Shown here: piece by piece, positions 1 through 11,782 of the stretch
Position numbering within the stretch: the stretch's first letter is position 1
How the letters are laid out: each line of letters starts with the position of its first letter
The notes under the pieces: generated by a model
Database searches by the model: none
Told to the model about the DNA's origin: nothing
Seen by the model: the letters and a program-made list of their open reading frames with translations, nothing else
Program-made: the position numbers and the translations under genes
NCBI GenBank assembly: GCA_900708905.1
Contig: CAADRB010000004.1
Span: 1,214,740-1,278,739 of the forward strand
Length of the DNA stretch: 64,000 nucleotides
Origin: Hymenolepis diminuta
Lineage: Eukaryota; Platyhelminthes; Cestoda; Cyclophyllidea; Hymenolepididae
Direction: 5' to 3'

Positions 1-2019
1 TTAGGATTCAAACAAGAAATGGGGAAGAATTCAAGGAGTAAGATAATCAGCTCCTGTTACTGCAGAGATATAGTAAAAAGAAAACTTTAGCGGAGCTCAA
101 GAACATACTGCAGAAAAATACATTTGAAAAGTGGAAGGCGGCGATATCTCAAATATCATATATACATTCCAAATGAAGAACAAATAATTAAACATTATAT
201 TTGATAAATAAAATCGCTTTACGAAAATTCACAATGCTATTTAATAAAAGCGCCTTAATAAAAATATTTGTGACGGCATTTTTTGATGGATAATAATTCC
301 CGAACATTTGGTCATGAACAAGACTAAAAATTTTTTGTTTTACGGCAAAGAATATGTCAAACAATATATAATTAAAAATCTTCAACAATTTTTATTTATC
401 ATAATGATTTTATTGACTATTATTGGTTTGTAAAACAATGTAATCGAAGAATTAATGCTAAATAATTTTTTTATTGTTAATTTCCTTTAGGATAGAAAGA
501 TAGGTATTTTGGTCTCTGATTTTTCTTAAAACCGGGTTCTTTTTAACAAGTTATTTGATTGAGGCAATTAGAACCGCTAATTTTGGTTAACTCCTTTAAA
601 AGGGAGTTGGTAGATAAATTGCCATATATTTTCAGGATCAACTCTTTCAGAAATGCATTTCAGGTAGTGACACCTATTTGACCAATTTTATGGCAGATAT
701 TTCACAGTGGATACATGGATTTCAGATATTTAACACTCCGTAATACATTTTTATTTGCTTGTCCGACCAATTCCATGACCTTAACTTACAAGATCACAGT
801 TATACTGACCATCAAAATATCCAAGGCCCGTTATTTTCATTTTATTTATCTGTGCTTACAGTTAACCACTTACATTCATTCAAATCAGAAATTTTTTCTA
901 CTAATTTTGGCATCTTCAAATAAACTAGTTGAAATATATTGAATTTTTTAATAAATAACATTATAATTGGAATATTTAATCAGCGAATTAAACTGGTCAA
1001 GTAACTATAAGATAAGATAGTCAAGTATTCATAAGATATTTTGTTAAAATTATGGAAGGTGTCGCTACTTTATCTCCATTGTCTCCATTTCAGAGGAGTT
1101 TCTTAAAGGAAAGTTTTCAAAACTAATAGTTGAGAAATGTAAATGAAAAGAAATACGTTAATTTAAATAACTGTACACCAGTCTGAATAAACCAGTTCTT
1201 TTATATAACATGTTCATTGAAAGGTATTTCTCTCATTTTCATAATAAAATTACGTTGGATAACAATTTAATCAGTGAAATTTTCTACATTGTAATTTTTC
1301 TTTGCATTTTTACCTTTCGATGTCGCGATAAGCTAAAATTCACTTAATTTGGTTTAGAATTTCATTGCAATGAAGTTATTTAACATGTAGCATATATGTT
1401 AGGTAATATTTTGCTTTTCCCCAAGCGATATAATTTCACAATTAACATGACAGTCTTTTCTGTGTAAAGAATGGATTGCCCAAGTTTCTCGTTATGGTCT
1501 CAATAACAACATGAGTATATTAGATTTCAGATTTTATTATGTGTCACAAATTATGGAAAATTAGAAAGTGGGTTATTTCTTATTTAACATAGTTAGTTTT
1601 TGACCAATTTAGATAATGGAGCAATTTATAGGTCTCCCGATTATGTCGAATATTTTCTCCAAACAACTCTCATACATATATTTTTTCAATTTAAGAGACT
1701 TTAACGTGTGCAATACAAATACCTAACACCAGACAACATCACGACCAACCAGAGGGTTCGTTTCGGATCCCCAAGATGGATGTCTCGTATTTCGATGGGA
1801 GATGCTACAGCCAGTAGATGTCTATCAACAACTGACGATTAGAAATGATTGATTGGCGATTGGGTCTCCACTACAGTGTCCACAGTTGGTCCCGCTGCGT
1901 TTTTGCACGTAGATACCTAAACAGGTGTCGATCATCACACTGAGACACCAACAACGAGACATGGCTGACGTCTAAAGAAGAAATATTTTGTATATATACC
2001 TAATTAACTAATTAATAAT

Positions 2020-2031
2020 NNNNNNNNNNNN
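2020..2031. other. Assembly gap (12 N)
   Basis: Twelve undetermined bases. The left side is very AT-rich and ends in a TTAATTAA-like low-complexity run; the right side begins with a G run. The flanking 1740-2520 sequence is less AT-rich than its surroundings and could be a broken repeat copy. Confidence 0.99.
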
Positions 2032-5000
2032 GGGGGCTTGCCTGCCACCTCCAAACTGATTCGGTGATATGAATGATTCGACTTATTCCATCTATTCGAT
2101 CAATGTGGCTCCAACGGATCTAACGTTATTACACAGTGACTAGACAAATATCAGAGAACTTTAACTTTCAAGTCAAAGTTTCGATTATGCTGCTTGACAC
2201 TTCCGCTTGTCAAGAAAATGTAGTTAATGACTTCATTGTCATTTCGAGAAGAAGTACCAGGCCTCATGGTACCGCAAGATATGGTGTGATCAGTATACGA
2301 GGAGTCGCATCACCGAAGAATCCAAGGCGTCGAAATCGTCTGTCTGCCATCACATTTCCACTGTACGAAGTGAAATAAGGTCAGATTCTTGCGCAGTGTC
2401 CAGAAAATGAGCTGCCGTCTGTCTCCAGCCGATATGTGGATGACACCGGTGAATTCCTCTACTAATGCGTCGTCATGTGAAAACGTTGTGGTCTGTCGGG
2501 GCCAGGAAAATATTATTTCCTCATATTTAGCAGGGTTTAATATGTTTTATAAATCTGTTAGTACAAGGGTAATTTTAAACTCCAGAAAAATTGTTTCCCT
2601 TCCCATTGTTTTATTTCTCTATTTAAGCTTATTAAATTTAATGATAAATGCCCCTTCCATTCCATAAGCTAGAAAATACGAATTCTTGCCCTATAACAAA
2701 CACTTTGCTTAATATAGATGGCCTTCGTTTTATGCCTATGAAGTTTACTCTTGTTTTTACCTGATTTTTGTTTATGAACTACTTTTGTGACAAATATTTA
2801 ATGAAATGAATGTTTCACATAAATTCTTAATTTATTTTTTGTGTGTCCATTTGTTTTGTTTCCATTTCTATTATTTTACATGTATTTCAATTATAATTTC
2901 AATGAAACATTAACCCAGTTTAAGATGCCACTAATCAATTTAAGCCATCTAGTTCAAGGTCACATATGTGCGTGTTGAAACCCATTTTCATAAGAAATCA
3001 CACTTACCTTGTATGCAATTAATGAATCACCTGAGGTCCAGTGAGTTAGGTATAGTTTAAATAAAGTTAAATGAAATATCACTATGTGCTCATGACTTCT
3101 ATTAGTTAAAATAATAGAGGAAGTAACATATTTATCGATAAATTTATTCGAATTTTAGGCATTATATATTCATTGCTAGATATCTTACATCCAAGCGCCT
3201 CAATACTTCAGTTGCTTCCAGTCAATTATTTTGCCACTTTGAATAAAGATGTGAAAAGATCTAATTTCGGAAATGAGATAGAGTTTTTTGATATTATTTT
3301 TTAGGAACTATTTTAAAACACACTGCAAGGCCCCAAATATTAGAAATATAGTTGGATAGCACTTGAGAAGGGAATATTTGAAATATGTGTCACGTAATCC
3401 AGAATAATTTTGAAATTTTTCAACGATTCTCATAGAACTCCATCTAGTGAATAGGCCAAAGATCGTGGCGGCATAGCACGAGTTTATTTTTAGAGAATCT
3501 GCAGGATGAAATTTCTCTGCTCAAGATAACTGCAACTATCTTCATATGATCCATTTAAGGAACAGATTACAGCAAAGGCAAGATTTGGATAGAGGACCGG
3601 ATACAACACCCAGTTTAATACTAACTGAGGGTGGAGGAGGGGAATATGAATCGAGGCGTCTCAATCTTGAGATAAAGGATTATGGATGGCTCCACTACTT
3701 GAGAATTTTGGAGTGTTCTACTGTAGTCAAGCGTTCTAGAAGGATAGATGAAAAATAAAAAAGGTTTGTTTAAATGAGCGAAGCTTTTCATTTCTTAAGT
3801 TCTTAGTCTAATCCGGCTCAAATTCGTTTAATTACGGAAGAAAGCGTACACTTAAATTGGCCAAGTGTAATGTTGGCACAACTCCCAGCTTTGAAGTTGT
3901 TACAGCGCAACCTGGATTATTTTAAATTGCTCAATTAAATTTGCTTGCTTTTTAATATGAGTTCATAAGAATATTAAGACTTTGGAATCTTATGCAATGG
4001 GCAAAATCCATTTAGGGAAAATTGGCAACTCAATGTATTCAGGATTCAGAAGTGTACAATTTCACGCCGTGACTTCAGCATGTCCCGTGGCATTCCTATT
4101 ACTAAACTTTGTGAGATTATTTTACATCATCATGTGGTAATAATAAGACTTGCTTAACACACATTAATCCTTTCCTAACGAGTCCTGCCGAAATAAACTC
4201 TAAAAAGATTCAATTCAGGAATTTTAACTCCTTGATTTGATTAATTTATTCCTTGATTTACTTATGCTCCTTTTAATGTATGTTAAGTAGGGAATGATTA
4301 TTCCCTCCCAGACTCAATTTTCAGTACGGCATTAATCCGCTCAGTTCTTAATAGCAAACGCTTATTGGGTCTAAAAATAGTTCACATTTTGTCTCTCTCC
4401 TGGGAGTGGATATTAAACTAACCTATCTAATTCCAACCCTACCAAACACTTAGCCCTGAGCGCCTTAGCTGGTGATCTGAGGTTTGCAGGACTAACTGAG
4501 TCTATTCACTAAAACGTGTTCATTTCATTTTTGTGAATGATAATACAAACAATAACCTAATTAAACTCGATTTACCATTCCTATCTAATTCTTCAAAACA
4601 AAAGCATCTTATCTTTACGATATTTTACCTCTCACACATCACATTACTCTTGGTTGATCTCTACTCAGGCCTATCTTGATGTCGTTTGACAAGAAAAATG
4701 ATGACGTGCATTTTTTGTCATGAGGCTATTACTAACTGCAGAGTCATCGGTAATACCTAAACTTCGTCGTTAGATTAAGGATTAAAAGATTAATATTTCC
4801 TCTGCAAATGTTTAATCTTTTTATGAAGCTCAGAAGCTTACGAAAAGTTTACTCCATAGTAGTCCAACTTCATGTGCACATTATAGAAAAAAGTCTTTTT
4901 GATCAAAAAGATTTCACTCCACTTATATTGTATTTTTTTCGTGAAATAGTTTATTCATACTGAGTTGTTTTTTTCGCTATTCAAATCGTTAGTACATGTC

Positions 5001-6782
5001 ACTTCATCGATTAACGCTTAATTATGACAGATTTAGAGATTCTTAAACAGTTCGGCTAGTAAAGTACTGTTATTTTTACCTATATTCAAACAAATTATGG
5101 AGGTTAAATTTGTATTGCTCGATTGAGTTGTTTTATCAATCCCCTGACTGTCCTGATTCTGTCGTGAGTAATATAAAGATGAACCCTTATTTGACCGTTG
5201 CTTCGATTAGTTCCATTTCTAAGTTATTATTTATTTTTTCTATACATACAAATAGTACATTGCATTACATACGTACACTCTTGAGTCCTCATTCAAATAG
5301 GAGATTATTCATCAGATCCATTCTGATACTGTAGGTTAAATGTTGAGTCGACTTTAGTATCTAGGATCAAATGAAATTACGCTAATAGAATCCCTGAGGA
5401 TAATTAGTTAAACCCCTTTTCAGTCTCTGAGGAATATTCTTCGCATTTCAAGATTTGCCGAAACTGAAATTAAAATCAATTAATTAAAGCGGGTTTCACT
5501 TGAAGAAACCAGCCATTACTTAATTGTTAAGGAAAGCGATTCTTTAAGTAATCATTCTTGCCGAAAAGTACCTCCAAAAAATTTATTTTCGAAGTCTGCA
5601 ACATCAGGTAAATTATATTGAACACTGATAAGGTTTACATAAGCATGTGGTACATATTTTGGACATATTAACATAAACTTGCACAAACATAACCACATCA
5701 ATCCCGTCCCTTTCTACCATGTTAGAAAAAACATTTAAAGTACACTCAGTTAATTTACACACTCTTTTTATTTAAACTTCCTAAGATTTTCTCAAAACTG
5801 ATGTGGTGTAGCAGTTAGAATGATAGTTTCGTTACATTCAATACTAATCGGCTAAATATGGCACTATTTGCGTTTCTCTTATAACCTAGAAAAAACACTT
5901 CCAATCAATGGTCTTTGGGATTTATCTTAATTTTAAAGGTTTTTAAAGCATATTTATTTAAAATCCTTGAATCAAATATCTTCCAGTTAAATGTTCATAA
6001 GGTCTTTTTCATGACTTACCAGTTCTAGAGTATTTGAGTTTACATTTGTCAATAAACAAAACCATTATCATTTTCAAAATCAAAAACACATTCAAACAAT
6101 CGCTAGTCAACACCCCCTGTCCATTTTATATCCCAAAAATCACTCCTACTCATTTAGCTATTCTAGGTAATTCAACCTATGACTGCTCCTACCTTCGGTT
6201 TCTGCGACCTCACTGACTACTAAGTCTCCTTAAGGTACCATCATGACAAAATCTCTGAACTTCATTCCTGGCCCACAAAAATTATTCATTTTTGAAACCT
6301 CTAAACAAATTCGATTATTGACAGTTATTTTGATAGTCTGCCGTTTACTTACAAATGCCTTTAGAAATATAGTCATTATTCAATTTCAAATGAAGCCTAT
6401 TTATAGGGGGTTCAATGCAACAGATCCAATCAGATACATTCACTACTTTGGATAAATCTTCTTGCAACTTAAACACTCCCTAAGAGTAAAGAGTAGAAAA
6501 ATGCTTCTCTAAATATCAGGATGAAATAACAATGAATGAGAGGGTACGAGTGAGAAGGGTAAGATGAAGACTGTCCAAGGTGAGTGAACAAAGCAAATTC
6601 TGATTCGCAAAGTCGAATACCTAGCTTTCTTTGTTTATTTGATGAAAAATCATATAACTATCATTCCGTAATATTTAGAATGAAGGATGTTGATATCCAC
6701 TTTCAAGATGTACTTTTACTTTGACACATCGGGATCTAACGGAGAACCTTCAGGTGATACGAATCGACTGTGACCTCCTAAA

Positions 6783-6910
6783 TTACCAATCATCCCCTCA
6801 CTGTCAGGCTAATTCTTTATTTCATTCTGCGTTAATTTTGGACTCAATGGCTAACCTCAGGTCGGCTATATTTTTTTTCTTTGATGTAATTAAGCGTCAT
6901 AAACAACACA
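6783..6910 (+). repeat. Dispersed repeat, copy 1
   Basis: This stretch shares blocks, in the same order, with 40845-40940: CCCTCACTGTCA, then GGACT-A-TGGCT-ACCTCA, then GTCGGCT, then ACAGT-TCCT. The copies differ by substitutions and by indels of tens of bases, as expected for old interspersed elements. No coding potential or terminal repeats are visible, so the class is unknown. A shorter related piece may lie near 5137-5160. Confidence 0.45.
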
Positions 6911-8419
6911 GTAGCTTCCTGTGCTAATCTAATAAGACCTATTCAATAACTCTCCCAAGTTCTACATTTGATAAATTGGGGCTGGCAATTTAGCGACCTG
7001 GGAATGAGGGGTTTAGACGGTTAGCAGCAGGAAGCACTAATCATGAGCCGCAGCAAGTCCATTACGACTAATAATAAAATCAAATCATCTTACTGATATG
7101 AATCGCAAAGTCGGATGTGTTTTATAAATTAACCATATTTGTTCCCCCGTTTTCTACACCTACTAAATGAAACTTTTAAAATATTTTATCAGAACATTTT
7201 CTTATCATATAAAAACACAAAGACTGATAAATAATATGCATTTAGTATAAGAAAATCGAATTATCAACCCACATAAATGTTGATATATCACAAATGAGTG
7301 CGATAAAAGCACAATCCGGTTGCAAATAATTGTAAAATTCCAAGCAATTTTACTGATCACGAATTGTCCGTCCAAGACACTTCTTGTAATCTCGCCAAAT
7401 ACCGTGTTTGTTGTCAATATTCTGAAATTAACAAAAGATATATTAATAGGATATGCAGATGGAATTCATATGCCAATTATTAACAGAGACAGAGAAAATA
7501 AATTTGGAAGTATTTGCACTTGTTGAAAGAAATTTATATAATCTGCTATTAACTAGAAATTTGGCTAAAATTGATGGGATACACATCAAATTAGATTGGG
7601 AGATAATTTAAGTTGCGTTACATATCAAATTCAAGTGTGAAAGAGGAAGAATTGCATTAATTATTACATTTATAATAAATTGAGAATTAACGTTTTTAGC
7701 AAATTCGGAAATTTCTTTCACAAATCATTAAAAAAATATCGTTCATAAGGCCGTCTATATCAAAAGCCGCTGGAGTAGTCTTTTAACATACATCCAAAGA
7801 AAGGAAAGATATCCTTGCGGTATACTCATTTTCAGTTATTCCTATAAATATCTTATCGATTTGCCCATATTTTCTACAACCCCCATTTTGAGGCTCAATG
7901 CGTTCTGCCGATGACAAATCACCCCATCTTTAAATTTACTTATATGGATCTGTTTTGGTTATCTAGCTTTCTCATTTTGAACTTCTTTGCCCTACGTACG
8001 CAATTTTTCAGCTCACTTTTTGCGAAACGTGATTCTTCTTTTTATCCTCTTAATAGATCAAATTCTGTTTCCTTTCTTTCATGTTCTGGATGATGAGAGT
8101 ATAAAGAACGACAACTTAACAAGTTTCCTTATCTTAACAATGATAACTTTTAAGATGTTATTAGTACATTTAAAAAAAATCAGACTAGATTTCATTTAAA
8201 CCAGCATCAACCATAGAATGATGTGAAATAGCTCTGTATGAACTCAATTATTTAACTATTGGAACTTAATGATAAAATTAATAAATTCTCGATTGAGTCT
8301 GACAAAAAATTGCCGTAGGAAAGGGAGCTTCGGTATAAATCTAATATATAAATCTCCTCTCTTTAATTGGGTCGTTTGTTTAGGACAATATTGTTGCTGT
8401 TTGATACGTAATCCTTTAA

Positions 8420-9853
8420 TTAAAAACCCAAAATGGGAAAAATACTTCCTCTAATCAAGAACTGATTTCGATAAATAAATCGCACACAAACAGAACTCAC
8501 TTTATGAATACCACGAGGTCGTCGATTGCGGAACAGAACCATAAATTCCTTGGGACTCATGTGACCATCCCCATCTGCATCAAACATACAGAAAAGCGTC
8601 TGCAAAACGTGTTCTCCAATATCCAAATTTGTACAGACCTGGATGGCTCTCTTAAACTCATCTAAATCAGAAAATTAATGGAAAGGGTAATTTAGTAATA
8701 CGCAGAGAAATTGGCTTATTTGCAAGCATGTACATTTTCATTGCCATCTGAAAATCACAAAGATGATTTATAAACTTGTAAAACTTTTTGAAATCCTCGA
8801 TCGTTATCTAAAAGGAAAATTATTTTTAACAAAGGCTCGAACCTCGGCATTGACTGAAAGCCGGTTCAACCTAGATAGGAATTCATCATAACACTGTTCT
8901 GGAAGATCTGTATTCTGAAGTAGAACTCTCGCAAATTCAGTGGATGAAATTGTTTTCCCATTGGGAGAATGCAGAGTAAACTCAACTTCAAGTATTTCGT
9001 TCTGCAAATTTTCAATAAATCTAGTAGGATAAAAATAAATATTATAACCCACCTGTAGAAATCCTCCTTTTTCAACAATCCCTTACCATCATTTCCGAAG
9101 AATACTTGCAGTAGAGTTGACTGTTCAGACAGATTCACTTTTGGAAACTAGGAAAAATCTCTTTAAATAAAATAGTCTACCAAGGAGAGTTCGCCAGATG
9201 TAAATTCTTGTTCATCTAGGACACCTGCAGTTACTTTGTAAAGCTATTGGAACTATATTAATTTCATAAACGATTTACCAACGAAAATTCATTCAAATCA
9301 ATTGTACCACTGTAATCGGCATCAAGAACATCGAAAAAAATTTCAAATCTAGAGCTAGGTTCTGAATAATAACATAAAAAATATATCTTAGTTACCGTTG
9401 AGTACGGCGAGTAAGAATAAATAATCAGTGAAAGATATGAGTCCATTATTTCCTAGATTTCGGAAGAATTGGGAAGACAAAGTCAATTTAGGCTTTACAA
9501 GAGTATTCTGAGCATCAGCTGCCGTGAGGGAATGAAAACTTTTACCTGCAAATAAATAAAATACAAACAACAAACAAACCAAGATTCTTTTCTTGAAAAA
9601 GTGACTGGAGGAAATCATTCGAAGTCATGTATAAAACACCCAAATATTCACGAGAAGCAAATCTCCTAAATTGCCGATCAAATTTTGATGCTTTCTGCAA
9701 AAAATAACATCCATTAAAGGATACAAAGCATACACATTTCTTTTGCTCATTCTGTTGCACAGCAGTTCCACAAAACAAACGATTAACACCAAAATATCCT
9801 ATGCTAGCAGCCGATGCTGAGACTATCGCGAAAAATCGTCTAAAATGAGTCAT
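8420..9853 (-). CDS. MICU-family mitochondrial calcium uptake EF-hand protein
   Basis: MICU proteins sit in the mitochondrial intermembrane space and gate the calcium uniporter through EF-hands. Exons (minus strand): 9853-9734, 9694-9580, 9545-9396, 9361-9279, 9243-9181, 9147-9053, 9020-8843, 8807-8702, 8661-8501 and a short tail to the stop at 8420-8422. All phases agree and give about 370 residues. Residues 1-40 are basic, serine-rich and hydrophobic, as in a mitochondrial presequence. Family landmarks in order are FRRFASREYLGVLYMT (near 50), SSQFFRNLGNNGLISFTDYL, EF loop DADYSGTIDLNE (142-153), FIENLQNEILEVEF, and EF loop DADGDGHMSPKE (331-342). Both loops keep Asp at 1 and 3 and Glu at 12. 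A GTG codon in frame just upstream at 9859 is not needed; ATG 9853 is the first Met. The C-terminal 13 residues match no MICU tail I know, so the last exon is uncertain. MICU1, MICU2 and MICU3 cannot be told apart here. Confidence 0.9.
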
Positions 9854-11782
9854 TCTCACTTCCTGCGCAGTCTATATGCTTACAGACTTACGCGGTTGTG
9901 AGGACTAAAATAAACACAGATCAAGGTTGAAGTCAGTATTATAAAAAATATAAATAATTTATTTTATGATAATGAAACAAATATGACTAGACTTTTAATT
10001 TAAAACTCAATTAAATTGAATTTAAATGTTAATGGCTTTATGTTTGAACTTATTTTGCTATGTCTATTGCAAGAGGTAGATAAAGTAAATTATTACGGCC
10101 ACATGTAATCCAATTTGACTTTCTTTATAATATGGAGGTAACGAAATATTCATGAAAATTTTACAGTTTATTTTCAAGCAATCGAAGTCATTGATTGTGT
10201 TTGATTCTTGGCTGGCCATTTGGAATCCCTTATTCAGAAAGAGATGATATTTCAATACCCTCACAAATGCGCAAAACTACTTGGAGAAAAAATCAGCTAA
10301 ATCACAAATGTTTTTCAAAGGAACGAAAAAATGTGATCTGACATCAAAGTAGATGAATACTGAAGAGAGTTACGTGGCAAATTTAATTGTTTCTAAATAT
10401 TGTTTAAGTATCTGATTACTGAAAATAATTTGTTGCCATAAAAGTAAGCTTTTCTAATTTCTTATAAAATATCAAAAATGTTAATATTAGGGTAACCATT
10501 CTACGGAGCCTTTTAAGTGGGAAATATTATAGACAATCTCATACATTTAGATGAAAACAAAGTAGGATGATTCACTCCAAAATTTTTTGATTAAGACGAT
10601 TTTTAATCATCGACCAAAATGGGAACTCCATTCAAAATGTTTTTAATTTACTTTGTAAGTTTATCCGATACCTTGATTTAAACGTTTCCCTATATACGTT
10701 CAATAAAAATCGCTGCTAGTTGATCTCCCAATTTTAATTAATTAGTGACTGGAACTCTAAATAAAATTAATAATCCGAAGTAAAATTTTGTGAACCTAAT
10801 GACAAGCGCCTCCATAACATTAGAAAAATATAATCAGTTCATTTATGAGGTAGTAAGAAAATTAATGGAACTGAACAACAAAAATTCAGCGGTTAAAGGT
10901 CTACATAATATTAATTCATATATGCTGATCTATCTGTATAAGCATAAAGTGTATGCTTAATATAGATCAATTTATTTTGCAAAATACAATTTAATTTTAA
11001 TTTTCAAAATTTAGCAGGAAAATAAACTTGTAAAAATAATCTGAAATAATTTTAGCATGATTTCATTCATATTCCTTCTTCTATTACCTATTCATTTAGT
11101 TATCCAGTTTATTTACTCGTGTGTAAACAGTAACGTTTTTAAATCATATGTTTACTGGCTAAACTCTCCCAGTATGTTATCTTGCAATTGATGACCTATT
11201 TTTAGTTTATTTCAGACTTTAATTTTCATTTTGTAGAAAGCAAACTGTTGTGTTTTATTTCAACTTCTTTTTCCTACACTTTCCTTTAATGTCATTTTAT
11301 TATATTTTCTATATTTTTACGAAATATTATTTTGACTCTCCTTAAAATATAGCTTTTTCCGTAGTCATCGTGCCATATAAATAATATTTATTATACATAT
11401 ATTTTTGAAACCTTTTATTTTAAGTGGAAATATATTTTGTGCAAAACATCTCAAGTTTTACTTTAAGTGCAGCCTTTAATAATTATTCTTATTCTTAAAT
11501 GTAAGCATATTTAAATATTTACGTTCTTATTTCGCCAAATTATGATGTTGTGCAAAAAATATATCCCATTTTGGCTAGTTTTATTCTTAAGTGCATTCCA
11601 TTATCTATGAATTTTTGTATATAAGCAATCGAATGCTTTTACCAATATCTACGCTAGCTAGTATTTTTAATACATAACTATAAACTAGTAATAATATTTG
11701 ATGATGCAATATTTTAGACAAGTACTTAGCATTCGGACATTTAGTTCTATATGATTATACAAAATCATGCGATTATCGTGAA
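9854..11782. promoter_or_regulatory. Divergent intergenic region between MICU-like and PTPN4-like genes
   Basis: About 1.9 kb of AT-rich DNA separates the 5' ends of two divergently oriented genes, so both promoters are expected here. Some GC-richer sequence lies just upstream of the MICU-like start (about 9855-9895). No TATA box or motif array stands out enough to call, and no further exon was recognised. Confidence 0.4.

Larger units (their letters stand above)
1..8419. other. Intergenic AT-rich region, no gene supported
   Basis: Short open frames occur on both strands, but none shows a recognisable domain, a coding-like composition or splice sites joining it to a neighbour. Two less AT-rich patches, about 1740-1980 and 2040-2520, flank the first gap and may be remnants of one interspersed element. 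A piece of a dispersed repeat lies at 6783-6910. The region is downstream of the MICU-like gene, whose stop is at 8420. A variant poly(A) signal for that gene (ATTAAA on the minus strand) may lie at 8362-8367. Confidence 0.6.

Noticed and set aside
2136..2667. Two adjacent plus-strand open frames of 80 and 92 codons
   Set aside because: No recognisable domain, no splice partner and next to a repeat-like gap region.
8808..8842. A 23-nt intron using a GTTAAA donor in the MICU-like gene
   Set aside because: The GAG|GTTCGA donor 12 bases earlier gives 35 nt, matches the other introns and keeps the frame.
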